DNA from: Isoetes taiwanensis
Taxonomy: Eukaryota > Streptophyta > Lycopodiopsida > Isoetales > Isoetaceae
NCBI GenBank assembly: GCA_021234155.1
Contig: JAJEKV010000143.1
Location: 186,001 to 250,000, forward strand
Length of the DNA: 64,000 nt
Direction: 5' to 3'
Below the pieces are notes generated by a model. That model was not told the DNA's origin. It did no database searches and saw nothing but the letters and a program-made list of their open reading frames with translations. Positions 53,064-64,000 of this stretch are shown one piece after another. Within the stretch, counting starts at the first letter, position 1. Each line of letters begins with the position of its first letter. The translations under genes were made by a program, and so were the position numbers.

Positions 53064-55700
53064 TACTTTTATCGCCCACGGAGACTAATCGGCCTATGGG
53101 ACCTAATATGAACGCAGCTAGCCGGATTACACGTTCCGATTAAAACCCTACTCAAGGGTTTTCGAGGGAAAATCGCGGGCAAGAATCACCAATACAAACC
53201 GTGGCTAATCATATAAAATGCGTAAACATCCCAATATACATGCACCGCCTGCAGAGTGCCTAGTCGTTGACAGCCAGGTAGCAAATGTATTCCTCAAGCA
53301 GTTCAAAGATGACTCCTCGATAAGGACTCGGCACGACGCACGGTGTCATCGTAAGGCACGTCCGCCGCATTTGGGGAGCGTGATCTGGCCCGGACTGACT
53401 CAACACCTGGGTAACTCGGAAAGTGTGAGACTCCATCCTCAATGGCACCCGCTTTGATGACCGACAGAGTTCGGCTCCGGCGGGCTCCCCAATCCACCGC
53501 CTCGCCTCGACGCGAAGATGGTGGGCACTGCGTAGCGTAATGGAGGCAAATTTGAGTCCGCTTTTCGCGGGCACTGGAATGTGTAGATTGGCCCCGCTAA
53601 CACGGGTTGATGTTCTTTGTAATGGCCATTTTGACTCGCCGAGCAATGTCCCGTGAGCTTGCCAAGGAAACAAGCATCTAGGTATTCCCCGCAGTCGCCA
53701 CGACGTGGGTCACGCGCCTGCAGACTGCGGTTCTCAAGACGCTCCACTCCGCAACCACCTGAATTTACCCCTCCAACAAAGTTCCTAAGCCGCTAAGGAC
53801 TCATGGCCACGTTGTAAGCCAGCGGAGCCGAGCATCACCCATAGTAACCACTCTTCAAAAATAGACGATGTATCTATCAAGGGGCTGTCAAGCTGCAAGA
53901 ATCCAGTTTCTACGCGAGAATCCGCCGATAGGGGACCGGTTTCACCTCCCCCAAGTGCCCAGAAGCCAAAAATGCCTTCTCGTGACCGCCTTCCAAAGTC
54001 ATTCCAGTCGCTAAAGAGACGCATCGGCCCCAAACCTCATCCCGGCATTTTATGACAAAAGCCCCCATCGCCCGAACAGATGTGGGATCATGGCCCCAAT
54101 CATATAGCGCTCTGCCTCGTGATCGTTGTTCTGCATGGCATAAAGCGCTCGCTGTCACCAAGTAAGCGGATAGACGCCCCAGCCAGAGCAGGAGGGGAAC
54201 TCTACCCCTAGGTACTTGTAGGTGGGCGTTGACGCCCACGTGCTGTCCCCATATGTGAGTGAGGCATAAAGTGACGGAAGAGGATATGAGAACCACTCCC
54301 TCGTCTTGGCCGATTGACACGCATGTTCAGAATCGACAAAATGTGTCTAGGGCATCCAGGTGAGATCGCATAGCTTCGGTGTATTGTGCCAACATCAACC
54401 GCGATAGATGAGCTGGCAGATGACCTCGTGCAAAGCCGTGATGCTGATCCCCCATGCTCGCGAGAGGGCCGGCTCTAACCGACAATGTAGAGTGCCGTTG
54501 GCGGTGAGGGGCAACTTCGCCGGACTTCGATAATACCGTGAATGCTTGGCCCGGCTTCACGTGATCCCGCCAAAATAACCTTCATAAGTTAACTCAGATA
54601 TGGCATTCTCCGCGACAGCAGCGTGGAGCCCCAGCTGACGAGTCTAGCCCACGCCTTTTCCTCTATCGACAAAGCCTTTGGCGGTCCACAGCAAAGAATA
54701 CAAGTCCAGCCGATGATTCCGTTCAATCAGTTCGCGAGCCGCAAAGATATGGTCAATCGTTGAGTGGCGGGTCGAAAAGCCCGCCTCGTGGAGGGCTCGC
54801 GACATTCACGCTTCCGCCGGTCAATCACAATTGAGAAACGCCAGCCAACAAATGGCAAATAATCAACTGACCATGATCGTCTTCGCAGAATTACCTGGAT
54901 GTTGTGGGTCGCCCGCCTTTGTGAATGGGAACAGAAACAACCCCTCGCCAGGGTCCATTACCTGGAAACCTCCCCGCGAATGCCTGCTGAACAGGTAGTG
55001 AGGATCGCAATGCTGCTGCCCTGCTCCAATTTGAGTAACTCGCCCGCGATACCATCGGTGTCACCGCCTTCCCATTAGCCAGCCGCTGCAGGCCCTCAAC
55101 ATCCTCGTCCATTAATTTGGTGAACCAATGTAGCCATCCTGCGGGGTATATGCACGCTGCTCGCTGGGCCATAGAGCCGCTGCAGTACCGCTCCTAATCG
55201 CCTCCGTGATAGTCCTCAGAGGCTGGCTGGCCTTCAAGCACTCGCTTCAAAAGGTTCGAGGATGAGTGTCCAAAGAGGCCGTAATAACATAACCCCCTCG
55301 ATGTTATAGCAAGGTACTTTGTGTCCTTCGATGGGCGCCAGATCGTGGTGGCCTCAAGCGGTACCGATCCATCGTGACGGAGTTGCCGCTATGCTTTTAC
55401 ACCGTGATCAAACCATCGGGTTGAATGTTGCTGACTTCGAGCGTAAGCAATGCTTAAAGCACCTGTCCCATGCATCCCGCATTAGCCGGTCGTACTCGGT
55501 ATGTCCGCTGCTCTAGTGTGAGGTCCGGGCAGTAATTATCGAGGGCGCCCATGAGCATCTTCAAGCAGAAATCCTCTCACTTCTGCTCATAATCGAAGTC
55601 TCAACCGAGGGATGGCTAGGTCGGTATATAGTGGGGTTCTCAGCGCTCGCCAAACCAGTCCAAAATAAAGTGGGAGATCCAGTCGACTTCCCTATCCCAC
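53064..55700 (-). mobile_element. Decayed LINE, RT part, minus strand, 5' truncated
   Basis: Minus-strand readings in order: GVVSVPIHKGGRP (about 54,905-54,950), AGFSTRHSTIDHIFAARELI (54,720-54,785), LYSLLWTAKGFVDR (about 54,660-54,700), RSCPSPPTALYIV (about 54,480-54,520), then LAQYTEAMRSHLDALDTFCR (54,330-54,390, the text that follows the YADD site), YKYLGVEF (about 54,205-54,230), ALYAMQNN and CRDEVWG (54,030-54,150). All are standard non-LTR RT and post-RT blocks, but frame changes are frequent. No endonuclease is seen. The 3' UTR (53,064-53,220) recurs at 59,200-59,430 and 62,735-62,960. The region is clearly GC-richer than its surroundings. Confidence 0.78.
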
Positions 55701-57829
55701 CGCCCTGCGCTCACCGAAAACGATCGATGAGATGCATATCTCAGGATTACCGCGGATTTTCTCGCGGTATTTTCGCTAAAACCATAATTTGAGCTCCACT
55801 CAGAATTTTAGGACCACTATTTGTTAAAATGTAAGAAAACATTAACATAAAATTGCGTCATCACAATTACAATCAATTTAGAATTCAAAAAGTACAGCTT
55901 CATATAGAAATGTTTCTTATTGAAAATCACAACACAATCCAAAATCACACATAGATTGGACTTCACAAAATCCAAAATCACAGCTTTCATTGCGCTTCAT
56001 TGCACCGCCAAAGTCCAAAAATCATACTATGTAAAAGTTTATCCCCCTCGATTCTTCTTCACGCAAAGACGAGAACAACAAGAACTGTAATGTATCAAAT
56101 GTCAGTTGAGAAGAGTCACCCATGCTTGCTATTCGACACACAAACTATTATTAAAATAATCCTTCCACCATAGACATTGATTAACTCAATTTATGAACTC
56201 CTGCTCTTTGCAAGATAAATGTAACTCGCGAATAAAAAACGTAGCGATGTAAGCATACGTAATAGAAGGAAATAAATAAAAACCAAAAGTTTTTCCTCAC
56301 CGTAGCACGTTGATATTTTGTCAGCTACACAACCAATTCTAACTTAATACCTTAATCGCTTCGAGATCCGCACAAACACGGAGTATAAGCACATGCAAAC
56401 AAAAACTCACTAAAAACTGAACCACGCAGTAAACATGATTTGCTCAAACAATTACCAAGAAGTCGCTTAGAAGTACCAAGAATTACCAAGCAAACCATCA
56501 AAGAATTATAAAGAAGTCGCCAGAGGTCGCCAGAGGTAGCAAGAACTCTCTACGAGGTAGCAAGAAGTCGCCAGATTGTAACAAGAAGTTTAAGATACCA
56601 AAGAACTCTAATCCAAAACCTTCAAGAAACTTGAAGAACCTCTGATTTTTTAACAAAAATCCTACCTAAAATCCAAGCAGCCGATTCACCGTATGTTAAT
56701 TTTATAGCAACAAAGATCGCTTCTGCTCTTAATGAGAGTCCGCCAAAAAATTTTTACTTCATCGTAATCCCCCTTACGCATTTCATTTAAGTGGAATCTA
56801 TTTCCTCGGTTTTGCCACCTCAAATATTCCTCTATTGAAGTTACCAGCTCAAGCGGGAGACTCAGCGTCTTCACGCCAGGCTTCGAATTTCCTGGAAAAC
56901 CCTCGACCATAGGATTCCTATTACGTTATACTTTATTAACTAAGGTTTTAGCTTGATTGGTAGATAGAGACCATTTTGTCATAGCTTTAGAAGGACCATC
57001 TTTATGATCCAACGGCTTATAAATAGAATTGACTTTATACTCTTTTTTTTCCCAATAAACCATCAAAATCAGAGGTATTTAGCACAGAATTATTGGTAAT
57101 GGTATGCTTGATATGGAGATAAATATTCTTATCAGAAAACACCCCTTTGAGTTTAGCCATAATATTAGTCCATGATACAAGTTTATTTAGAGAAAAAAGA
57201 TCTAACTAGAGAAGAAGGATTACGTTTGCAAATGCTTTTTCCAATTTTTGGTTGGAAAAAAACGATTTTAATAAAAAATACAATTTTTATGAGAGGCTTT
57301 TTGTACCAAACCGTTGTATGTAATATCTAAGTCACTAAAAATAGATAAAGAATAGAAGTGCTAGAGAGAGAATGTCAATTGTTTCTGTGCTCATAACTTG
57401 AGCTAGATAGGTCAGATTCATCTTAAGCCCGTTGGAAAGCTTATGCAGAGAGCTTTCCATTGGCATATGATTTGACTTAGATCTATCAAGGTAGGTTTTT
57501 GTACTTTTCAATCTGGACACCTTTTTGCAAAGTTCATGCCATGTAGATATGATGGTAATATGGTTTTTATCATAAGTTTTGATTATGGACTCCATTTTGA
57601 TTGTTTTTTATTCTTTTAGAAAGCTCTCTCCAAGATCTTTTTGGTGATGTATGATATGCTCATATTTGGTTAAGTTTTCTGGGTTAAAAAAACAAATTTT
57701 CGGCGGGATTTGGTAGGGTTTCACATCCCACTAGTCGATTAAAACATGTTTGCACAACAACAAATCATACTGCGGCCTACCGGACATTCTCGCTATAAAT
57801 AATATTTGTCCTCGCGATCATTATAGTGC
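55701..57829. other. AT-rich intergenic stretch
   Basis: A 74-residue minus-strand frame (56,686-56,910) reading SLPLELVTSIEEYLRWQNRG is open but unassigned. GAAGTCGCCAGA-like short repeats cluster at 56,510-56,580. Nothing else recognised. Confidence 0.4.
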
Positions 57830-58420
57830 GCAGTTTTTATGGTTATTGAAGAGATATGTTATCATGGCCGCGTTTTTATCCCAAAAAAAAAAATAAAAAA
57901 AATAAAAAATCGTTTTGGTGTATTATGGGATTTGTGGTATATTTGGTGGTTTATATGTAGTTGGTGATAAAGAAGCACTCTTGCATGGCCATGAAGTTGG
58001 TTATAAGCGAGGTACAGGTACATATAGGACTAAGATGAGCTCACCAAAGAGCTTTCACACTACTTTCGAGCGGTGCTAATATTAGCCGCACTAATAGGAG
58101 GAGCTCTCGCCAATGTCGCATTGCAAGTCCACATTGGCCTCATCGCATCTCTACGGATGATAATCGTATTCTACTCTATTCTATTGTAATGCAGTAAGCT
58201 TTTATGGAGTTATTGAAGAGATATGTTATCATGGCCACATTTTTATCTTAAAAAATTGAACTTTTTTGTTTGTGTTATGGGATTTGTGGATATATTTGAT
58301 GGTTTATATGTAGCTGGTTTCTTGCATGGCCATGAAGCCGGTTATAAGACGCATATTATAGGATCAAGATGAGCCTGCACCAAAGAGCTACACTACTTGA
58401 GCGTGGTGCTAATAGCGACC
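57830..58420. repeat. Tandem duplication, period about 366 bp
   Basis: TTATTGAAGAGATATGTTAT recurs at 57,843 and 58,209. TATGGGATTTGTGG, GGTTTATATGTAG, TTGCATGGCCATGAAG and AAAGAGCT follow in the same order in both copies. The second copy is partial. Confidence 0.85.
58060..58195 (+). mobile_element. LINE/SINE-type 3' end with TATTCTA tail
   Basis: GTGCTAATATTAGCC, AGGAGCTCTCGCCAATG, CAAGTCCACATTGGCC and TATTCTACTCTATTCTATT follow the same order as the 3' UTR of the LINE at 32,440-32,562. A truncated insertion or a SINE sharing that LINE's tail. Part of the same motif series is also readable at 58,405-58,425 and 59,110-59,165. Confidence 0.6.
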
Positions 58421-59199
58421 AGGGTAGCCCTAAGAACGAAGTCCGCCAAAAGGCTACTTTTAAGGGTATCGAAATTTTGATGCTATGGTTTAGTAGGGCC
58501 CGCTTTATAGATGAAAAAATAAAAATTAGCCAACTTTCTACAAACAAATCTCATCTAATTTTGAAAAATCTTCGCCACATCCACTAAGCCGCCATAACTA
58601 TGATCTGCCTTATCCTCTACCCTCCTTCTCAAGATTTCTTAAGGAACCGCTAATATTCTATAGGCTTCTTCATAACCTAATCTATCTCTCCTCCACATTC
58701 ATCCTGCACATATGATAATTTTAAGAGTTATTTTGTAATTTATCGTGGTTTCAAATACTTCCGAGGATGCACTAGAGAGCATTTTTTACAGACTCCCTTT
58801 AATAGATTTGTTTCTTATCTACAAGGATAAGCCATGTTCTCATTTGCAAAGGTTATGTTGTATTGCATCATGCAATTATAGTTATAATGTATTTGTGTCT
58901 TGATTAAATATGGATGCCGATGGATAAAATTTCACCACAGAAACTGCATTTGAAAAATAAAGACACTTAAATCTTGGCAAAATAATATTGGCCATGATTC
59001 GGCCAGATTTCTATAAAAATATTCATGTCTAGAAAAACATTCAAAGATAACTAATCTTGTAACTCTATTATTCACCACCTTCTAAATTAATATGCTAGAC
59101 AAATTCTACCCTTTAAGGGCAACTCCTCGATAGCGACTAATAGGAGCTCTACTAATGCTACTACACAAGTTCATTGGTTTCATGACTTACTCGATTATG

Positions 59200-59445
59200 G
59201 ATCGCCGATCAGCTCGGTCCTCTACATCATACATGTACATATTTCTTTCCCATGATATATATTTGTATTTAGATTAGTATCGCTTTGGATAAAGAAACTA
59301 TTCTCGGTTTCACGTTTTTCCCAAACAACCTTCAGAGGTATAACCCTGACAATAATACGCTTGTTGCACCTCCTCGCTTAGGTCCCATAGGCCAATTGGT
59401 CTTTGTGGACAATAAAAGTCTATTCTTATTCTATATGTTATTCAT
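59200..59445 (+). mobile_element. LINE 3' UTR fragment, plus strand
   Basis: Ends TAGGTCCCATAGGCCAATTG, GTCTTTGTGGACAATAAAAG and then a degenerate TCTATTCTTATTCTAT tail. Reversed, the same text starts the LINE at 53,064 (CTTTTATCGCCCACGGAGAC). Only the 3' UTR is present. Confidence 0.65.
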
Positions 59446-59966
59446 AAACTTGCCAATTGTTTGAATTACTATGTCTTTTCTTAACTAGGGGAAACAACAT
59501 CTCCCATAACACACAAAACAAAAAGCAAAAAGAAAAGAAGAAAAGAAGAAAAAAAAAATATCTTCGATTCCTAGATTTTTATTACTTTATATATTTCATG
59601 TCTGGATAAACTCAGAATAAAAATAATTACCCCTTGAAAGTTCCGCCACCTCAAATTTACGACGCCATTGCATCCATATTAGTTGCCATTGAATAAAATT
59701 TTGTGGAGGCTTTGTACAGATGGTAGTTGCCATTATTATACTTTTTCTTTACTTTGTAGGTAGTGCTATGGCAACAACAAAGACCCCGCTTTTAGCTTAA
59801 GACATTAGTGGATTGTATTTGGCCATAGTTTATCTCTTCGGTGCCGTGATAAGCTACACCAACATAGCATTGTTGAATTGATGCCTCACTCTTGTGTTAG
59901 TATAAACCTTTGTAGTCGCCAGAAAGCTCGCTGATGCAATAACAGAAAGGCTTCTTCAAGACCTTT
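59446..59966. other. No recognisable feature
   Basis: A purine-rich run at 59,520-59,555; otherwise unremarkable. Confidence 0.5.
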
Positions 59967-60430
59967 TTTTTTTTTTAAGAACGATAAACTTTATTGAAAC
60001 ACTGCCAAAAGCCGATACAACCGCAGAGGGCGGAATAAAATCTCAGGATAGTCATGATCTAATCGAAAGAACCACTCAGCCTATGCATAAGACAACACAA
60101 ATAGTATCCCAAATATCACCCGCCGGATGAGCCAAACAATTAGCCATTTCAGCTTTGCACCGAGAAACTACCTGCAGTATAAATATCCCCAAAGACATCT
60201 TCCATATCACACCAAACCGTCTCGGCCAAATGAAATGCTTCGGTCTCCATTCTGTTCCGGTTCTATACAGCCGCTACCTGCCTACCTGCCATGAAAAATG
60301 TGCTATCGTGCCTATTCACATGCTACGGATGAAGTTCTACCTCGTACGTGGCAGAGTGCCTTGTTTCACCTCGGCGAATCAAACTCGGTGGACAAGCATA
60401 TTCACCCGAGGGCATATGTGAAGAATCTGC
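59967..60430 (-). mobile_element. Probable poly(A) retroposon 3' end, minus strand
   Basis: On the minus strand the sequence ends GTTTCAATAAAGTTTATCGT, TCTT and then an A-run (59,967-59,978). AATAAAGTTTATC before poly(A) is the usual 3' end of plant L1 LINEs. Upstream text is coding-like (TEAFHLAETVWCDMEDVFGD) but I cannot assign a domain. Confidence 0.55.
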
Positions 60431-61532
60431 CACTAAAAGCACACCTTAGGATGGAGTAGTTTATCCCAAGCCCAAGTCCACGTACGTCTCCAACTAGGAG
60501 GTGAAAGCTGAAGGGACCACTTAGTGGAGGCTTTCAAGGCTGATAAAAGATGCTAGGAAAGTTAACTTTTTGTATACGTAAACCAATGTCAAGGTATTGA
60601 GGCAAAGAGGCGAGAATTTCTAGCATGCTCCTAAACTTCATGGATTAATACATGCTCCAAAAATTCATGGATTACCGCTGACATATTATATAAATTTTTT
60701 TTATGTTTTTTTTACTGTGGATCTGGTTTGCAAAATTTTCGCGATAAAAGAATTTTAAACTTAAGGTTTTATTTCCTCTGAGCGTCCCTTGTGGCAATCG
60801 AAACTTAAAAATGAATCTTGGGCTAGTTTAAGGTGGTCAATTAGACGGGCGGCTCTTTTTAGAACTTTTCTCAATGTGTTTTGTGCAATATTTCTTTCAA
60901 TTTATTATTTCATTTGTCTATACTGAAATTGTACTTCTTACATTAAAAAAAAAATACTATGTTAGAGGGTTACCTGGCGTTATGGAAATGTTTTGCGAGG
61001 TCGAATGCTGACAAACTTCACACAGCTTGGTTTCAGAATATTCAAGTAATAATTCAAAACATGATTGACCTATGTCCATCAAGTTTGCAAGATGTCAGAA
61101 CAGGAACGAATTTAGTTAAAAGCTCTAATGCCCAGATCTAGAAAGGATGTTCTTTGGCACTGTATTGAAACAAAAACGCACTTCCAAAAATCTGTTGTAT
61201 TCATTCGGGCTGCTAATAATTCAGATATGCTTGTTGTAAAAACATGTAAGTTCCTCTTGTCTTGTTTTTTGTTGTATTTACCAACATGAATTAGTAGCTT
61301 GGTATATGGATATTGTTTTGTTTTTGGATCAAAACATGTGAACTCCTTGTTGGTCTCCCTTTGTTTGTCTTTAATGCATAAACTCTGTTGTTTAGTTAAT
61401 CCAGGTAGTAAAATACAACAGTTTAATCAGAAGATAATTTATAACATTATCAAAGTTTCTAAAATATCGCATGAAAATTCTTTTGGTTTAAGAGGCTCTT
61501 CCTCTACAATTTCCATAGTAGCAGTATGCGCT
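60431..61532. other. Unassigned, short open frames
   Basis: Plus-strand frames at 60,959-61,141 (LEGYLALWKCFARSNADKLH) and 61,299-61,583 are open and could be exons of an unrecognised gene or chance frames. Confidence 0.35.
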
Positions 61533-61773
61533 GAACTCGAAGGAAATAGTTTGGACTACCATCAACCTTTGACATACTCTTGACTTTTGATATAAGGCAC
61601 AGAAACCTTATCAAGGTGTAGGGTCTACATCTTACGCCAACACTACGAAATGAACTCGAAGGAAATAGTGGCGTTGGACTACCATCAACCTTTGATATCA
61701 TCAACAGAACTCTTGATTTTTTATATAAGACAGAGAAAACTTATCAAGGTGTATGGTCTACATCTTACGCCAA
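61533..61773. repeat. Tandem duplication, period 119 bp
   Basis: GAACTCGAAGGAAATAGT recurs at 61,533 and 61,652. GGACTACCATCAACCTTTGA, CTTATCAAGGTGTA and GGTCTACATCTTACGCCAA follow in both copies. Confidence 0.95.
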
Positions 61774-62734
61774 ATGATTGTCAGAAGCAACAAATATCAT
61801 CTTACTTGTCATGCTGGATAAATTTCTAAGGTCTTTGTCCATATCACAAAAAATGGTTCGTCACGCAAAACATATAATTATACGGCCATTTTGCATATGA
61901 TTCTGTTGTTGTATTTGTGTGAGGGTATGCCAACAGTATTTATAGAGCGCATGTTGTATTTCTTGTTCGTTTGCACTCCCAATTTATGGTTTTGGCATGT
62001 GTGCATGTATGCACGCTGAGTCCCTTTAGTACTTAAGACCATGCAAGACACATTGCTTACTATCTTTTGCAGCCATATAGGTATTTTCTGCTACAAGAGA
62101 CATATATTCATCTTCACGTAATTTGGTGCAGATTAGCTTTATTTGTATGAAAGCTAGAATCTCACAAACTTCATACATATATAGCTTCATTATGCCTCGA
62201 GTAGCAAGTCAAGGATATCGTTGTTCATGACAAAGAAGGTTACTATGCTGAGGATCTCATTGTTTTTGCTTGTATTTTAGTCCTTCAAAGAAGAAACAGA
62301 AATATGTACCTCTCAAAGCATAATTTGCAAGCCTCTTCGGCCATGCATCCACCAAGAAAGCTTTGAAGTAAGCTCTTTTACCGTTGTATGATTGCATAGT
62401 TGTGGATTTACGTGTTGGGCAAGGGTTATTCCACAGAGATCAAAGTTGCAAGTCGTAATAAACTAATCCTTGCTGCCAATGGACAAACTTACTTAAAGGA
62501 TGGTTTCTAAAACGTAATCTACCTATATCCTGAATATATAATAATATTATTATGATATTGGCATACATTTTATTATCATTTACACATTTGTTTGTAATAA
62601 TAAGCGTAATGCATTGCTTTTCTTTATTTGTTCGCTTTCTATTACTTTGCTACAAGATTGCCTTTTGACTCTAAACATATTTCAATGGCCTCGAGTCCAT
62701 GGTATATTTCTAGGTATTTGAGGTATTTGAATGA
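61774..62734. other. AT-rich intergenic
   Basis: Nothing recognised; an ATAATAATATTATTATGA-type palindromic AT tract lies near 62,538-62,556. Confidence 0.45.
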
Positions 62735-62960
62735 TTTTTATCGGCCCATCGAAATCAATCGGCCTATGGGATCAGGCGCAAAGAAACTTATTATCAACTG
62801 GTTAAAAACCCCTCACTCGTAGGGTTTTCGAGGGAAAAAACTGCGCGCAATAAGAATGCCGGCCAAACCGCATAAGTATACATCATCATGAAATAAATGT
62901 ATATATATACATGTCAAGTGTGCCCGGCACATCCCGCATGTCCATAACCTCCGGTTGCAT
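62735..62960 (-). mobile_element. LINE 3' UTR fragment, minus strand
   Basis: TTTTATCGGCCCATCG, AATCGGCCTATGGGA and AGGGTTTTCGAGGGAAAA follow the order of 53,064-53,200. It is a third 3' end of the same LINE family, without coding sequence. Confidence 0.65.
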
Positions 62961-63282
62961 GATCCCAAAGACTGACGACTCGATTAGGATATTTACAATT
63001 CTTATTCTACAACATACAAAGATCCCGGCTGTTCTCTTTTTACGGTATTAATATTATTTCATACCCTATGACCCATTTTCCATGTAGTTCCATTGCAACG
63101 CTTTTCCAAGCATGGAGCCTGTGTTATATAGAACCACTTCTTCGGGCCAAATTTTTGACCTATGCACATCTCTAGGCCATCTTTGTTTTTAATTTCCGCA
63201 TAACGCTCTCACACATATTTCATACAACATTTATATTTATTAAGTGACAGATTATCTATAGCTTATTAATAATATAATAATA
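62961..63282. other. No recognisable feature
   Basis: AT-rich. Nothing beyond short AT palindromes. Confidence 0.5.
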
Positions 63283-63715
63283 ATATATTAGAATATAGCA
63301 CATCAACCATTGAAGGGGCATCAAACATACTAAGAAATTGAACCAAATTAACCCCTCCCTCCCCCAAATTGTTTTTAGTCGATATTCGTAGGGCATCCAT
63401 CGTAGGTTTCCTGGATCATTGGATCGCCCTGCTTTTCGTGACGATCCTCAAACCATCATTAGATGCAACTCATTTTAGTAAGTTTCAAGCACTGCTAGTT
63501 TCTCGAATATACAGTTAACCCAAAGGTTGTGAGATGCATTGTACACATGTATGGTACACATATATTGGCATATGTATTTGGGGCTCCTCGTCAACCGTTG
63601 GACGCCCTGCAAAAACAACTGGGGGAGAGGGGTTTAATTTAATGGTTCAATTTTTTGATATGTTTGATGTCCATTTCAATGGTTCGATAAAGCATTCTTA
63701 GTATACATATACAAT
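63283..63715. mobile_element. MITE of about 430 bp with arms of about 120 bp
   Basis: Left arm about 63,283-63,405 and right arm about 63,592-63,715 are inverted complements. Shared blocks: ACCATTGAA, CATCAAACATA, AAATTGAACCA, a CCCCTC/CCCCCA tract, TTGTTTTT and GGGC-TCCA. The unpaired core is about 185 bp with no coding. The target duplication is not clear. Confidence 0.8.
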
Positions 63716-64000
63716 TAGTTATATGTTTACTTTGAGGTGTCGCCATCTGGGATGATGTTCCAATACTTTGAGGTGTCGCCAATGGGCCATCCAGATCTGA
63801 GATCGACGATCCAAAATAAAAGCCCAAATCAGCAAAACGGGTTAGAAATAATCGATTTTCTTTACGATTGCTTCATTTCTCTGCGTAAGATTGCTTCTGC
63901 ATGGGATTCTAAGTAAGATCAGGGCCGAGGCGCCCAAGGTCCAATGGAGCTGTGCTGGATTCGTTTTTCAATAATAGGTTCTTCTCCATCGACTCTTGAT
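63716..64000. other. No recognisable feature
   Basis: CTTTGAGGTGTCGCCA occurs twice (about 63,730 and 63,767). Confidence 0.5.

Noticed and set aside
53064-59430. A 6.4-kb TIR transposon, since CTTTTATCGCCCACGGAG at 53,064 is complementary to the text ending at 59,430
   Set aside because: The inverted ends are 3' UTRs of LINE copies in opposite orientation: a third copy lies at 62,735, LINE RT coding ends at 53,064, and microsatellite-like tails follow the ends.

Overview
The window looks like nuclear DNA of a land plant. The recognisable remnants are plant families: an ABCB (MDR/PGP) transporter, a clade-E PP2C, a PPR protein, a CDKF-like kinase, a DUF659-type hAT transposase and plant Ty3/gypsy and LINE elements. 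I cannot fix the species. The mix of old LINEs, gypsy elements and decayed host genes would suit a fern, lycophyte or other large-genome plant (inference). I see no clearly intact, ordinary host gene: almost every coding stretch is broken by stops or frameshifts, so this is mostly repeat-filled intergenic sequence. No tRNA, rRNA or CRISPR array was recognised.

Layout. 0-7.5 kb: a foldback element, a dead ABCB transporter gene (about 1.25-4.3 kb) carrying a 374-bp MITE, and short tandem duplications. 7.58-12.40 kb: a TIR-bounded block holding fragments of three unrelated host genes (PP2C, PPR and, on the minus strand, an Hsp70-superfamily HSPA12-like gene) plus a second foldback element; it looks like a Pack-type gene-capturing transposon. 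12.6-15.0 and 40.8-43.2 kb: two near-identical 2.37-kb direct repeats.

Between these repeats lies the main feature, a 25,031-bp hAT transposon (15,509-40,539). It has hAT-like ends (CAGGGATAGGTTC at the left, GAACCTATCCCAG at the right), a perfect 8-bp target duplication TCCCTGAC (15,501-15,508 and 40,540-40,547), and motif-rich subterminal regions at both ends. Its transposase gene is split: the N-terminal half is at 27.5-28.7 kb and the C-terminal half at 32.6-33.9 kb, separated by a LINE with an (ATTCT)n tail. Upstream of the transposase sits an 11.1-kb Ty3/gypsy element on the minus strand with both LTRs and an extra ORF region after pol. Downstream, in convergent orientation, is a minus-strand gene with a protein-kinase-like part followed by a coiled-coil and RING-like part. 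Twin 120-nt hairpins lie between it and the transposase. Without the two retroelements the hAT would be about 10 kb.

43-64 kb: a relic right end of the same hAT family, a duplicated RY-motif (CATGCATG) promoter-like block, a CDKF-like exon remnant, many tandem duplications, a decayed minus-strand LINE (53.06-55.7 kb, with a (GGAA)n tail) next to an older LINE zinc-binding domain, several LINE 3' ends, and a MITE with arms of about 120 bp near the right edge. All assignments come from reading the sequence by eye; identities and percentages were not computed.
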